A model generated the notes under the pieces. The model did no database searches, was not told the origin of the DNA, and worked only from the letters and a program-made list of their open reading frames with translations. Below are positions 43,404 to 52,894 of a stretch of DNA of 64,000 nt, one piece after another. The DNA comes from Sphingobacterium spiritivorum. Its GTDB lineage: Bacteria; Bacteroidota; Bacteroidia; Sphingobacteriales; Sphingobacteriaceae. Positions within the stretch are counted from its first letter, which is position 1. Each line of letters opens with the position of its first letter. Location: the NCBI RefSeq assembly GCF_016725325.1, contig NZ_CP068083.1, positions 744,001 to 808,000 of the forward strand. Direction: 5' to 3'. The position numbers and the translations under genes were made by a program.

Positions 43404-43462
43404 TGAGTACTGAGTATTGCGTATTGAGTATAAGGCTCTATACTCAATACTCGTTACTCATA
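43404..43462. repeat. intergenic TGAGTATTG-type inverted repeat in atp operon
   Basis: Repeated GAGTA/GTATT words forming a perfect 12-bp hairpin (GTATTGAGTATA 43421-43432, TATACTCAATAC 43439-43450, loop AGGCTC), with imperfect pairing continuing outward. It looks like a small dispersed intergenic repeat unit lodged between atpA and atpG. Confidence 0.6.
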
Positions 43463-43467
43463 TCTTA

Positions 43468-45042
43468 TTAATATTGTGATGCTAATTCTTTAGCAACTTT
43501 TTCTAACACATCAGTCAATTCATCTGAGAATTTACCAGCTTTCAAAGCTGCTAATACTTCCGGATGACGTTGTTCCAATTGAGTCAAGTAATCTTCTTCA
43601 AAAGCACGAACCTTATTTACAGGGACGCTACGGAAAAGACCTTTTGTACCAGCATAGATAATCGCTACTTGTTTTTCAACAGGTACTGGAGAGAATTGAC
43701 CTTGTTTCAAAATTTCAACGTTACGTACACCTTTATCAATTACTGCTTTAGTAGCTGCATCTAAGTCCGAACCGAATTTAGCAAAAGCCTCCAGCTCGCG
43801 GTATTGAGCCTGATCTAACTTTAGAGTACCCGAAACTTTTTTCATGGATTTAATCTGTGCGTTACCACCAACACGTGATACCGAGATACCTACGTTGATA
43901 GCCGGACGGATACCAGCATTGAATAAGTTAGACTCCAGGAAGATCTGTCCATCGGTGATCGAGATTACGTTGGTAGGGATATATGCGGATACGTCACCTG
44001 CCTGAGTCTCGATAATAGGAAGAGCTGTCAGTGAACCACCACCTTTTACCAAATGCTTGATAGAAGCCGGAAGGTCATTCATATTGCGAGCGATCTCATC
44101 CGAAGAGTTGATTTTTGCAGCACGCTCTAACAAACGGGAGTGAAGATAGAAAACGTCTCCAGGGTAAGCCTCACGGCCCGGTGGACGACGAAGTAATAAA
44201 GATACTTCACGGTAAGCTACCGCTTGTTTAGATAAATCATCATATACGATCAATGCTGGACGACCTGTATCACGGAAAAACTCTCCGATCGCAGCTCCGG
44301 CCATTGGTGCGTAGAACTGCATTGGAGCAGGGTCTGCCGCAGAAGCATTGACAATAACAGTATAAGCCATAGCGCCTCTTTCTTCCAGTACACGAACGAT
44401 GTTCGCTACAGTGGAGTTTTTCTGACCTACAGCTACATAGATACAAAATACAGGCTGACCTGCATCGTAAAATTCTTTTTGGTTAAGGATGGTATCGATA
44501 CATACAGCAGTTTTACCTGTCTGACGGTCACCGATAACCAACTCACGCTGACCACGACCAATAGGAATCATCGCATCAATAGCTTTGATACCTGTCTGTA
44601 ATGGCTCCGTTACGGGCTGACGGTAGATAACACCCGGAGCTTTACGCTCGATAGGCATTTCGTATGTCTCACCTACAACAGGTCCCTTACCATCAATAGG
44701 CTGACCTAACGTATTTACAACACGACCCAAAAGTCCTTCACCCACCTGAATGGATGCAATACGATCGGTACGTTTTACAGTATCTCCTTCTTTCACATCT
44801 TCCGAAGAGCCCAAAAGTACAACACCTACGTTGTCTTCTTCCAGGTTCATCACGATACCTTGTAATCCGTTATCAAACTCTACCAACTCTCCTGACTGTA
44901 CTTTAGTTAAGCCGTAGATTCGAGCGATACCGTCACCTATTGTAAGGACTGTACCCACTTCTTCGAGTTCGGCTTCTGATTTAAAGCCTGACAATTGTTC
45001 TCTCAAGATTGCCGAAACTTCATCTGGTCTTACCTCTATCAT
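43468..45042 (-). CDS. atpA: ATP synthase F1 alpha subunit
   Basis: A 524-aa alpha subunit with P-loop GDRQTGKTA, the conserved [29 protein letters not shown] and the C-terminal helical domain. It forms the catalytic hexamer with beta, which is encoded elsewhere. It lies 51 bases after atpH. Confidence 0.98.
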   Translation of the reverse strand: MIEVRPDEVSAILREQLSGFKSEAELEEVGTVLTIGDGIARIYGLTKVQSGELVEFDNGLQGIVMNLEEDNVGVVLLGSSEDVKEGDTVKRTDRIASIQVGEGLLGRVVNTLGQPIDGKGPVVGETYEMPIERKAPGVIYRQPVTEPLQTGIKAIDAMIPIGRGQRELVIGDRQTGKTAVCIDTILNQKEFYDAGQPVFCIYVAVGQKNSTVANIVRVLEERGAMAYTVIVNASAADPAPMQFYAPMAGAAIGEFFRDTGRPALIVYDDLSKQAVAYREVSLLLRRPPGREAYPGDVFYLHSRLLERAAKINSSDEIARNMNDLPASIKHLVKGGGSLTALPIIETQAGDVSAYIPTNVISITDGQIFLESNLFNAGIRPAINVGISVSRVGGNAQIKSMKKVSGTLKLDQAQYRELEAFAKFGSDLDAATKAVIDKGVRNVEILKQGQFSPVPVEKQVAIIYAGTKGLFRSVPVNKVRAFEEDYLTQLEQRHPEVLAALKAGKFSDELTDVLEKVAKELASQY

Positions 45043-45093
45043 TGTAATTTTTATAAGGGGTTTTTATTTTTGTTTTATTATCAAGTTCAATCG

Positions 45094-45639
45094 TTATACC
45101 GACTGAGCAGTTAAATATCTTTCTAAATCATCCAGTTTACGTGCGATACTGGTATCGATCTGCTTATCACCTACTTTTACGATGAAACCTCCGATAAGGG
45201 AAGCATCAACTTTATTTGTCAGCAAGACCTGTGCATTTAGCTCTTCTGTAATCACTTTTTTCAATGCATCCAGATTCTCTGCTGAAAGAGGTGCCGCCGA
45301 AATAACAGTCGCTTCTACAATACCTTTGATTGTATTGTATTCACGTAAAAATTCCTGTGCTGTATTATAAAGGATTTCACCACGGCCTTTGAAGATCATG
45401 ATTCTGAAAAATGCCAGTACGGAAGCACCGAATTTATCCTTAAAGATTTGTTCAAGGATGGCATATTTCTTATCCCAGGTAATAATCGGATTTGCTAAGA
45501 CAGCACGCAAGCTAGAATTTTCCTTCAACACAGATACAAATTGATCTATATTGGATTTCACTTCCTCCAGTTGACCCTGTTCCTGCGACAAGTCGATCAA
45601 CGACTTTGCATATCTAGATGCTACTTTAAATACTGACAT
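45094..45639 (-). CDS. atpH: ATP synthase F1 delta subunit
   Basis: A 181-aa delta/OSCP subunit connecting the alpha-beta head to the peripheral stalk. It has the family N-terminus VASRYAKSLIDLSQEQGQLEEV and C-terminal LIGGFIVKVGDKQIDTSIARKL. Length and position between atpF and atpA are standard. Confidence 0.96.
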   Translation of the reverse strand: MSVFKVASRYAKSLIDLSQEQGQLEEVKSNIDQFVSVLKENSSLRAVLANPIITWDKKYAILEQIFKDKFGASVLAFFRIMIFKGRGEILYNTAQEFLREYNTIKGIVEATVISAAPLSAENLDALKKVITEELNAQVLLTNKVDASLIGGFIVKVGDKQIDTSIARKLDDLERYLTAQSV

Positions 45640-45675
45640 AGTTATAAATTATAATTTGAAAACCTGAATGAATGA

Positions 45676-46176
45676 TTAGTTCAATTTAACATCCTTAAGC
45701 AAATCAGCAACTAATGCCTGCTGTTTACCCTGGTCTTCAAATTCTTTGCTTAACACTTTGCGAGCGATCTCAATAGACAGTTCAGAAACCTGTGCTTTCA
45801 CTTCAGCCAGAGCTTTAGTTTTTTGCGTATCGATTTCCTGTTTAGCTTGTGCGATTAATCTCTTACCTTCCGCATGTGCCTGATCTCTGGCTTCAATAAC
45901 GATCTTTTCTTTAAGTTCTTTTGCTTCTTTCAGAATCAGATCACGCTCAGCACGCGCTTCTTTCAATAACTGCTCGTTTTCATTTGTCAAACGAGTCATT
46001 TCCAGTTTTGCCTTCTCAGCAGCTGCTAATGCGTTAGAAATACCTGTCTCACGCTCATCCAGAGCATTAACAATAGGTTTCCAAGCAAATTTACCTAAGA
46101 TAAAGATTACTATTAATAATATGATCAGTTGCCAAAAAAACAGACCATACGAAAACTGATTAATTAATGCTTCCAT
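45676..46176 (-). CDS. atpF: ATP synthase F0 b subunit
   Basis: A 166-aa peripheral stalk protein: one N-terminal membrane segment (about 10-28, GLFFWQLIILLIVIFILGKF) followed by the FAWKPIVNALDERE motif and a long charged helix. It follows atpE across a 108-base gap containing a stable hairpin. Confidence 0.96.
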   Translation of the reverse strand: MEALINQFSYGLFFWQLIILLIVIFILGKFAWKPIVNALDERETGISNALAAAEKAKLEMTRLTNENEQLLKEARAERDLILKEAKELKEKIVIEARDQAHAEGKRLIAQAKQEIDTQKTKALAEVKAQVSELSIEIARKVLSKEFEDQGKQQALVADLLKDVKLN

Positions 46177-46231
46177 TTGTATATATTATAAAATATTATT
46201 TCTTTTTAATTTTTTCTTTTTTTACCTGAAG

Positions 46232-46268
46232 AAGCACCGCTTGCAACCAACCGTTGCAAATGGTGCTT
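46232..46268 (-). promoter_or_regulatory. stable intercistronic hairpin between atpE and atpF
   Basis: Arms AAGCACC (46232-46238) and GGTGCTT (46262-46268) close an inner stem formed by two TTGCAA words (46241-46246 and 46254-46259) with loop CCAACCG. Downstream on the minus strand the sequence is A-rich, not T-rich, so it is not a standard terminator. It may protect or uncouple the atpE message. Confidence 0.6.
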
Positions 46269-46284
46269 GTACTGTAACATTGGA

Positions 46285-46476
46285 TTATCTACCTAAGATT
46301 AAAGCACCGAATGCTAAACCTTCTACTAGGGCACCAATGATGATCATTGCAGTTTGAATTTTTGATGCTGCTTCTGGCTGACGAGCGATAGCTTCCATTG
46401 CGGAACCACCGATTTTACCTAGTCCTAGACCTGCACCGATAACGATTAAACCTGCACCTACTAAATTTGGAATCAT
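46285..46476 (-). CDS. atpE: ATP synthase F0 c subunit
   Basis: A 63-aa proteolipid of two membrane helices with a polar loop ARQPEAA. The first helix has the packing motif GAGLGLGKIGG; the second carries the ion-binding Glu52 in GALVEGLAFG. No Na+-binding Gln is present in helix 1, so proton coupling is expected. It is slightly short for the family, but no alternative upstream start exists. Confidence 0.96.
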   Translation of the reverse strand: MIPNLVGAGLIVIGAGLGLGKIGGSAMEAIARQPEAASKIQTAMIIIGALVEGLAFGALILGR

Positions 46477-46514
46477 AACAATTTAATTATATAAAAATTT
46501 AAAAAAAATTCTGA

Positions 46515-47600
46515 TTAATGATGGTCATGGTGTTCCTCTACTGCCATACCTATGAACAGTGAAGACAACATGGTAAAAATAAATGCCTGAAGGAATGCGA
46601 CTAATAACTCCAAAAGCATTAGAATAAGTGTCAGTAACATAGAGACACCAATACTACCTCCTACCGTCAGTTGGGTTTGAAACAAATAAACAATTGCAAT
46701 CAACCCCATTACAACAGAGTGTCCTGCAGTAATATTTGCAAATAAACGCAGCATCAGAGAGAATGGCTTGGTAAACATACCCAGTAACTCGATAGGTGCC
46801 AAAACTATTTTAAACGGAACTGGTACACCCGGCATCCAGAAAATATGCTTCCAGTAGTTTTTATTTGCTTTGAAAAGAATGATAAAGAAGGTAAATAAGG
46901 CCAGACATAATGTTACTGTAATGTTACCCGTCACATTAAAACCTAATGGTGTCAATCCCAACAAGTTCAACAGAAAAATCAGGAAGAACACAGATAACAG
47001 GTAAGGCATAAACTCTTTGTAGCGTGCACCGATATTAGGCATAGCCATTTCATCACGTACATATAATACTAGTGGCTCCAACACACGTCCTACTCCTTTT
47101 GGAAGTGTATTTGCTCCTTTTTTGTATGTTTTAGCCAGACTCAAAAATCCCCAGAACAACAGAAGTGTTGCTAACAACAGACCTACGACATTTTTCGTAA
47201 TTGAAAAGTCTAAAGGTTTAGCATTGGTCGGATGATGTTTTTCATCCATCGTCAATGTTCCTGCAGCGTCTGTCTTGTAGATCTTGTTGTGAAAAAGTTT
47301 ATAATACTGACCATCTTTTTCAACTACTGCATGACCGTGATCAAATGCAGCGGAAGAGAAAACTTTTAATCCGTTATCGATTAGGATAACCGGAAGTGGA
47401 AAACCATATACCTTATCCGCTTTTTTATCTGTAAACAAAGAAAAATAATAATCATCCTGTAAATGGTGCTCACTGTATTCTTTGATCTCTTCAGATTGCG
47501 ACTTTGGCTCATCTCCTCCTTCACTAGCTCCCGCCAGGAAAGGGTTGAATGTGAATAATACTGCTGTAAAAATAAGAAGCGTTCTCCTTAGACTCTCCAT
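46515..47600 (-). CDS. atpB: ATP synthase F0 a subunit
   Basis: A 361-aa a subunit, longer than the E. coli form because of an N-terminal signal-like segment (LLIFTAVLFTFNPFLAGASEG) and about 120 periplasmic residues, a common Bacteroidota feature. The membrane core has five to six helices with the essential Arg in LMLRLFANITAGH. The C-terminus is His-rich (EEHHDHH). Confidence 0.95.
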   Translation of the reverse strand: MESLRRTLLIFTAVLFTFNPFLAGASEGGDEPKSQSEEIKEYSEHHLQDDYYFSLFTDKKADKVYGFPLPVILIDNGLKVFSSAAFDHGHAVVEKDGQYYKLFHNKIYKTDAAGTLTMDEKHHPTNAKPLDFSITKNVVGLLLATLLLFWGFLSLAKTYKKGANTLPKGVGRVLEPLVLYVRDEMAMPNIGARYKEFMPYLLSVFFLIFLLNLLGLTPLGFNVTGNITVTLCLALFTFFIILFKANKNYWKHIFWMPGVPVPFKIVLAPIELLGMFTKPFSLMLRLFANITAGHSVVMGLIAIVYLFQTQLTVGGSIGVSMLLTLILMLLELLVAFLQAFIFTMLSSLFIGMAVEEHHDHH

Positions 47601-47684
47601 GTTTTCTCGTTAATTTTTGCGCAAAAATACGATTTTATTTATCATCTTTTGCGATTAAATGAAACTTTTTTTTATTTATATAAA

Positions 47685-48080
47685 TTACTGTTTATTCTCT
47701 TGATTCATAACTTTATACGCCATGAATACATCATACACGATAAAAAGAAAAAACACAGCCAAAAAATTATATTCGATAAAGTTTTCGGGCTGCTGATTTA
47801 AGCCTTTATTCACATATAGAAATGAAACAATCATCTTAAGGGTAAGTAATCCCAAAAACACAAACCCTACGCTATTGGGCATCATATTATGGATAATAAT
47901 AACAACAATTAACATGATCAAAGAAGAAATTCCACCGACAAGATAAAATCCCCACAGCTTATAATCCGTCTGCTGCCATACATCCTGCAGATCCAACCCT
48001 TTTAATACGGCATAATGCAATCCATACAACACAAACCCAACTATCAGTAGCAGTATAAAATAGCGTATATTTTTAGTCAT
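47685..48080 (-). CDS. four-helix membrane protein of the atp operon
   Basis: A 131-aa protein with four predicted membrane helices (about 7-25, 45-65, 72-90, 103-122). It lies between AtpZ/AtpI-like and atpB genes, overlapping the former by 8 bases, a position shared by small accessory membrane proteins in Bacteroidota. It may aid c-ring assembly, but this is inferred from position; I recognise it only as a DUF6168-like protein. Confidence 0.75.
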   Translation of the reverse strand: MTKNIRYFILLLIVGFVLYGLHYAVLKGLDLQDVWQQTDYKLWGFYLVGGISSLIMLIVVIIIHNMMPNSVGFVFLGLLTLKMIVSFLYVNKGLNQQPENFIEYNFLAVFFLFIVYDVFMAYKVMNQENKQ

Positions 48081-48291
48081 TCTTACTCAATCGATTTGCT
48101 TGTTTTATAAAATAATAGATGGATACAATTACACCTATAAATGTGGACACCTTCATAGCTACCTCATTCTCCCAACCGTATTTTTTGTCCAGCCAGGTAC
48201 CCAACATGTAAAACAGGTAAACAGTGATCCCCATCTGAGAAGGCATAGCAATAAACATCATCCATTTGCTGGGACCACTTTTCTTTTCCAT
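48073..48291 (-). CDS. AtpZ/AtpI-family accessory protein
   Basis: A 72-aa protein with two membrane helices (about 10-30 and 42-62) separated by the motif LGTWLDKKYGWEN, typical of the AtpZ/AtpI family found at the head of ATP synthase operons, where it is linked to c-ring assembly or Mg2+ supply. It is the first gene of the operon, 74 bases after the helicase gene stop. Confidence 0.85.
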   Translation of the reverse strand: MEKKSGPSKWMMFIAMPSQMGITVYLFYMLGTWLDKKYGWENEVAMKVSTFIGVIVSIYYFIKQANRLSKND

Positions 48292-48364
48292 AATTACGTG
48301 TTAGATCAGGAATATGCCTCAGATTCCGTCATATTACCCGGCAAATATAAGTGATAATTTTTGT

Positions 48365-50596
48365 TTAATCTACACTTAACACTTTTTGTCCGATACGGAT
48401 ATCAGGATAATCTATTGAAGGGCCTAAAATACTCTTTAGTTCGGAAGCTGAAGCATCCGGATGTTTACGGATTACTTCAATGATTAAATCCAGTTTATCC
48501 TGTTCGATAAGCTCATGTGCCTCGACGCCCTCCCCTATAAAATGAATCAGATGACCATATATTGTTCCGGCAACCATACCTCTTTTCTGAGCTATCTCTT
48601 CTATAGAATGTCCGTCCTGATACATTTCCAATGTGATCTGTTTTGTATCTAATTTGGTCAGGTCTTTTGTTTCTGTGTCTTCTGTAGCCGTCTTAACCTG
48701 GTCATCTTTGGATTTTTCAAATTTCTCCATCTGCGTGACAGCCTCTCCGATATTTCCGTCACTCATGAGCGTCTCCGCAATCGTAAGACAATGTAACAGC
48801 TGATCAAGTTTACGTTTATAATCAAGATGCAGACTGCTCAGTTCATCAATATACTTCTTTGTCCTTTTCTTGATTTTCCAGGCATTGATATGTGCAAACG
48901 TGGGTTTAATTAATTCATCATCAATTTTAGACTGAAACCATTGCACGGCAGATTTTGTACGCTCGCATATACGCGTATAATCCAGACTGGACTTATCACT
49001 AAGCAACGTATAGAGTTGATTGATAAATGAATGCGCCACTTTCTCTTGTTTTCGCAGATCAGCCACCAACTGAACAAAATAATGTTCTGCTCCTGCTTTA
49101 TCATCTATATTCCGGTCGGCCAGAGAAGTTTGTAACGCTACAGTCTCATCAATCAATGCAGTCCAGCGAAAACTGTTAAGTAATATCTGACCAAGATAAT
49201 TTTTCTGACACTGTTCAAGAACAGCCGGCAGTTCTCCCTCCGGAAGCATACGTTGCATAAACGATACAACCTGAAAATCTGTACGAATGGAATGTGCAGG
49301 AATTGGAGATTTGAGTATCAAACCTTCCAGACCTGTCAGCCTGCTGAGTGCAACGTATACCTGTCCCGCAGCAAATGAAGTACCTGCATCAATAATAGCT
49401 CTCTCAAATGTCAGGCCCTGACTCTTGTGAATCGTAATTGCCCAGGCCAGACGCAACGGATATTGAGAAAATGTACCCAGTACTTCAGAATTGATCTCGT
49501 CCTGACCCTTATCGTAATTATACCGTATATTTTCCCATATTTCTCTTTTGACCATTACATCATCAGAGCCATCCGGGAATGAAACCACCACGTATTGTTT
49601 ATCCAGATTGATTTCTTTGACAGTACCGATTTTTCCGTTGAAATATTTACGGTCATCACCTGTATCATTTTTAATAAACATGACCTGCGCACCTATTTTC
49701 AGAGTCAGTGTCTCATCTGTAGGATACGATCCCTGCTGAAATTCATCCTTGATAACAGCTTTTATATTGAGCATCTTACCAGGCAGCCGCACCAATTCCT
49801 CCTGATTGATCGTATCAGCAAGCCGGTTGTGAGAAGTCAGTGTAATATATTGATCAGAAGAAGCAGGCTCAAAATCAGCTTTATAATGCACATTCAGTTG
49901 TTCCAGATCATCTTTGGACACCTGATTATTTCGGATATTATTCAGCAAATTAATAAACGAATCATCCTTTTGTCTGTAAATATGATTAAGCTCCAGCATA
50001 ACAGGCGGATATTCACGCATTACTTTGGCATCAAAAAAGAACGGACTGGAATACGTACCTCTCAAAACCGACCATTCAAAATCACGGACCACCGGAGGCA
50101 ACTGGTATAAGTCCCCGATAAACAGTACCTGCACGCCACCAAAAGGACGCTGATCACGTCTCACAGACTTCAATATTACATCTATGGCATCCAGGGTGTC
50201 ACTACGCACCATCGACACTTCGTCAATCACCAACAGCTCCAGCTCCTGCAGAATAGCTCTTCTCTGTTTGGTAAGTTTTATCGTACTGAACAGACGGCTT
50301 TTATTATAAATATTATTATCCTCTGCACTCCAGTTCATCTCATAATCCTCCAGAAATACTCCGAACGGTAACCAGAATAGCGCATGCAGCGTCGTACCTC
50401 CGGCATTCATCGCCGCAACTCCCGTTGGCGCAGTAATAGCCATCTTCTTATACGAATGCTTGTTGATATACCGTAGAAATGTCGTCTTTCCCGTACCAGC
50501 CTTTCCTGTCAGGAAAAGATTTTGGTTCGTTTGATTGACGAAAGCTACGGCCTGCATAAAGGCTGTATTTTGTTTATCTAAAGGTAATTCACTCAT
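48365..50596 (-). CDS. Pif1-like SF1 helicase with C-terminal HTH
   Basis: A 743-aa helicase. Walker A GKAGTGKTTFLR (about 31-42) and APTGVAAMNAGGTTLHALF define the Pif1/RecD-like SF1B family; Walker B is LLVIDEVSMV, and motif VI WAITIHKSQGLTFERAIID with YVALSRLTGLEGLIL. A C-terminal HTH-like region (KQITLEMYQDGHSIEEIAQ) follows a helical linker. It probably acts in DNA repair or replication. It precedes the atp operon on the same strand. Confidence 0.9.
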   Translation of the reverse strand: MSELPLDKQNTAFMQAVAFVNQTNQNLFLTGKAGTGKTTFLRYINKHSYKKMAITAPTGVAAMNAGGTTLHALFWLPFGVFLEDYEMNWSAEDNNIYNKSRLFSTIKLTKQRRAILQELELLVIDEVSMVRSDTLDAIDVILKSVRRDQRPFGGVQVLFIGDLYQLPPVVRDFEWSVLRGTYSSPFFFDAKVMREYPPVMLELNHIYRQKDDSFINLLNNIRNNQVSKDDLEQLNVHYKADFEPASSDQYITLTSHNRLADTINQEELVRLPGKMLNIKAVIKDEFQQGSYPTDETLTLKIGAQVMFIKNDTGDDRKYFNGKIGTVKEINLDKQYVVVSFPDGSDDVMVKREIWENIRYNYDKGQDEINSEVLGTFSQYPLRLAWAITIHKSQGLTFERAIIDAGTSFAAGQVYVALSRLTGLEGLILKSPIPAHSIRTDFQVVSFMQRMLPEGELPAVLEQCQKNYLGQILLNSFRWTALIDETVALQTSLADRNIDDKAGAEHYFVQLVADLRKQEKVAHSFINQLYTLLSDKSSLDYTRICERTKSAVQWFQSKIDDELIKPTFAHINAWKIKKRTKKYIDELSSLHLDYKRKLDQLLHCLTIAETLMSDGNIGEAVTQMEKFEKSKDDQVKTATEDTETKDLTKLDTKQITLEMYQDGHSIEEIAQKRGMVAGTIYGHLIHFIGEGVEAHELIEQDKLDLIIEVIRKHPDASASELKSILGPSIDYPDIRIGQKVLSVD

Positions 50597-50629
50597 GAGA
50601 AAAAATAATCGGAATAATCATAAAAAATA

Positions 50630-50656
50630 AAAGATACCATATGACAAGGTATCTTT
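50630..50656 (-). terminator. terminator after imelysin gene
   Basis: Perfect 9-bp stem AAAGATACC / GGTATCTTT followed by a T-rich run on the minus strand, 31 bases beyond the imelysin stop. Confidence 0.8.
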
Positions 50657-50686
50657 TACAAAAATAACAAATAAAAACTGTCTATC

Positions 50687-51673
50687 TCAGATCTGAGAGA
50701 CCAATGGCAATAAACGGTCTTTAAGCAATTCCTGAAGGGTTTGCAGCTTTACCTTAGCCACCAGTACCGCATCTCTGTCATTGGACAGAGCCATAGTGTA
50801 GGATTCGGGCAATGCATTGATAGCTTTTTTGGAATCTTCTATGGACTTACGTAAAGTTTCATCCAGAACTTTATCCTGACGATCTACAACAGCCGCTATT
50901 CCAGCGCCTTTATGCAGATCCAATCTGCCTGTATACAGATTTTCGATAGCAATAATATTATTCAGGATATCAGATTTAGTATTATCACTATAGGGCTCTT
51001 CTATCTGAACAGCGGATATCGGCGCATCAGGTTCTGTAATCTTAGTATCTAAAATTTGCTGTGTCACTCCTATCATACCACCTACATAGTCTTTCATACG
51101 CTGCTGACAGATTTGAGAACGTTGTTCTTCATTTTTAGCTTTTAACTTTGCCTTTGTCCATGCTGTTTCTTTTGCAAACGCAAGCAATTGATTCGTTTGC
51201 GCAACCATACTATCAGAAATAGTAAGTAAAGATGCCAGATCAGTCTCTGTCAGATCAGCAGCCATACGCATCCCGTCTGCACCCCATAATATATATTCTA
51301 TCTGCTGAAATTCACCTTTATTGATCCGGTCAGGCTGCTGTTGGGATAAAGGATATGTACTTTCATCCATCCGCTGACGGATGCGTACAATCTTACTCTC
51401 TTCTATAGCATATCCTTCTGCCTGCTCCCACAATTCACGGGTCTCTACCCAGGCATCTCTTGCTTGCAAAAGGGAAATATCATTCCCGATTTCAATACGT
51501 TGGATCGCTCCCTGCAAATCACTGACACGCTCACAAAGAAGCTGATGTGTAGGAATAATGATATGGGATTCAATATTGTCAATAATCTTAATCTGTGTGT
51601 TAATTTTATCCTGACCTGCGGAACAACTCACCAGGACTGGTAGTATCACCAAGCCCAAAAACCTGTTTTTCAT
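50687..51673 (-). CDS. imelysin-family lipoprotein
   Basis: A 328-aa outer-membrane or periplasmic lipoprotein (lipobox LVSCSAG near residue 15). It has the imelysin/EfeO-like four-helix pattern, including FQQIEYILWGADG and MGGVT-like VGGMIGVTQQIL. Imelysins are linked to iron uptake, although many lack the metal site; the GxHxxE-like site here is altered. The start is ATG 51673 (MKNRFLGLVIL); an ATG nine codons upstream would precede the signal peptide. Confidence 0.87.
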   Translation of the reverse strand: MKNRFLGLVILPVLVSCSAGQDKINTQIKIIDNIESHIIIPTHQLLCERVSDLQGAIQRIEIGNDISLLQARDAWVETRELWEQAEGYAIEESKIVRIRQRMDESTYPLSQQQPDRINKGEFQQIEYILWGADGMRMAADLTETDLASLLTISDSMVAQTNQLLAFAKETAWTKAKLKAKNEEQRSQICQQRMKDYVGGMIGVTQQILDTKITEPDAPISAVQIEEPYSDNTKSDILNNIIAIENLYTGRLDLHKGAGIAAVVDRQDKVLDETLRKSIEDSKKAINALPESYTMALSNDRDAVLVAKVKLQTLQELLKDRLLPLVSQI

Positions 51674-51794
51674 AAATTGAGTTACTAAAAACGTCCGCAA
51701 AGGTAGATATTAATTTGTGAATTGAAAGTAACAATAGTTGATACATATTTTTAAAAAAAATCCTAACTTCACCCTTTTAAGTAAATCAATAAAA

Positions 51795-52295
51795 ATGGAA
51801 TACGTAGATAAAGCCGAATTATTCAGTGAAATAGAGAAAATCCTTACAGATAAAGGATTTGGCATCGAAAAACAAGATCAGACCCGTCCATGGGGAGGTT
51901 TTTTTGTAATAAATGAAGATCAGGCACAGCAGTTTGCAGATGAATATTTTGAGGGTCTGAATGTACAGGATCTTAAGATTTCCGGTAAATTAAGTCCTAA
52001 AATTCTGATCGTTGCTCCGGAAAAACGTCTTTCATGGCAATACCACCATCGCCGTGCAGAAATCTGGAGAGTAATCAAAGGTACTGTAGGTGTAGTGACA
52101 AGTGATACAGATGATGAGCAGGAACTTAAAAAACTTACAACAGGTGAAAGCATTAAGCTTCGCCAGGGAGAACGCCACCGTCTGGTAGGATTATCCGAAT
52201 ATGGTGTATTGGCAGAAATCTGGCAACATACAGATATTGACAACCCTTCTGATGAGGACGATATTGTCCGGGTACAGGATGACTTTGGAAGATAA
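51795..52295 (+). CDS. cupin-domain protein, mannose-6-phosphate isomerase-like
   Basis: A 166-aa cupin resembling the C-terminal domain of type II phosphomannose isomerases: RPWGGFFVI, then SPKILIVAPEKRLSWQYHHRRAE with metal His residues, GESIKLRQGERHRLVG and AEIWQHTD. It could isomerise sugar phosphates or be a stand-alone cupin. The start is ATG 51795 (MEYVDKAELF), with AAAAATGG context, not the ATG 19 codons upstream. A terminator follows at once. Confidence 0.85.
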   Translation: MEYVDKAELFSEIEKILTDKGFGIEKQDQTRPWGGFFVINEDQAQQFADEYFEGLNVQDLKISGKLSPKILIVAPEKRLSWQYHHRRAEIWRVIKGTVGVVTSDTDDEQELKKLTTGESIKLRQGERHRLVGLSEYGVLAEIWQHTDIDNPSDEDDIVRVQDDFGR

Positions 52296-52300
52296 AAGAA

Positions 52301-52323
52301 AAGAGGGGAATTTTTCCCCTCTT
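52301..52323 (+). terminator. terminator after cupin gene
   Basis: Perfect stem AAGAGGGGAA / TTCCCCTCTT around a TTT loop, six bases after the stop, followed by T-rich DNA. Confidence 0.85.
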
Positions 52324-52399
52324 TCTCGTTAAGCCTCGCGCCAACATAAACATATAAAACAATGTCTTTTGTATATTGAAACTATAATAATCTGATGAT

Positions 52400-52894
52400 C
52401 TAGTTGGTTTTTAATGCTCTGGCTTCAGCAGCTTTTCTTGCCTTTTCTGCCTCTTTTCTGCCTTGTTCCTCCGCATTACGTTCGATCTTCTCCATCTTTG
52501 CTTTGAACTCAGGTGAATTAATTCTCGCCTCTTCTGCTTTACGGGCACGTTCCTCAGCCTCGCGTTCTATTTTTGCAATCTTTGCTTTGAACTCAGGGGA
52601 ATTAATCCTTGCATCTTCAGCCTTACGGGCACTTTCCTCCGCTTCACGCTCTATTTTTGCAATCTTTGCTTTGAATTCAGGAGAATTATAATAAGCCTCT
52701 ATTTTGGCTGCATCATCCTCTATTTTCTTAATATGTGCCTTAAATTCAGGGGAATTATATTTTGCTTCCATTTTGGCAGCATCTTTCTCTATTTTCTTAA
52801 TATTTGATTTAAACTTACGGGAATTATAATAAGCCTCTATTTTAGCAGCATCCTTTTCTATTTTCTTAATATGTGCTTTGAATTCAGGAGAATC
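52400..52894 (-). repeat. in-frame tandem repeats encoding NSPEFKA units
   Basis: The 3' end of the BlaR1-like gene consists of tandem in-frame units, 69 bases each in the upstream part and 84 bases in the downstream part, each starting with codons for (N/D)SPEFKA. The downstream units are nearly identical, suggesting recent expansion. Confidence 0.8.
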
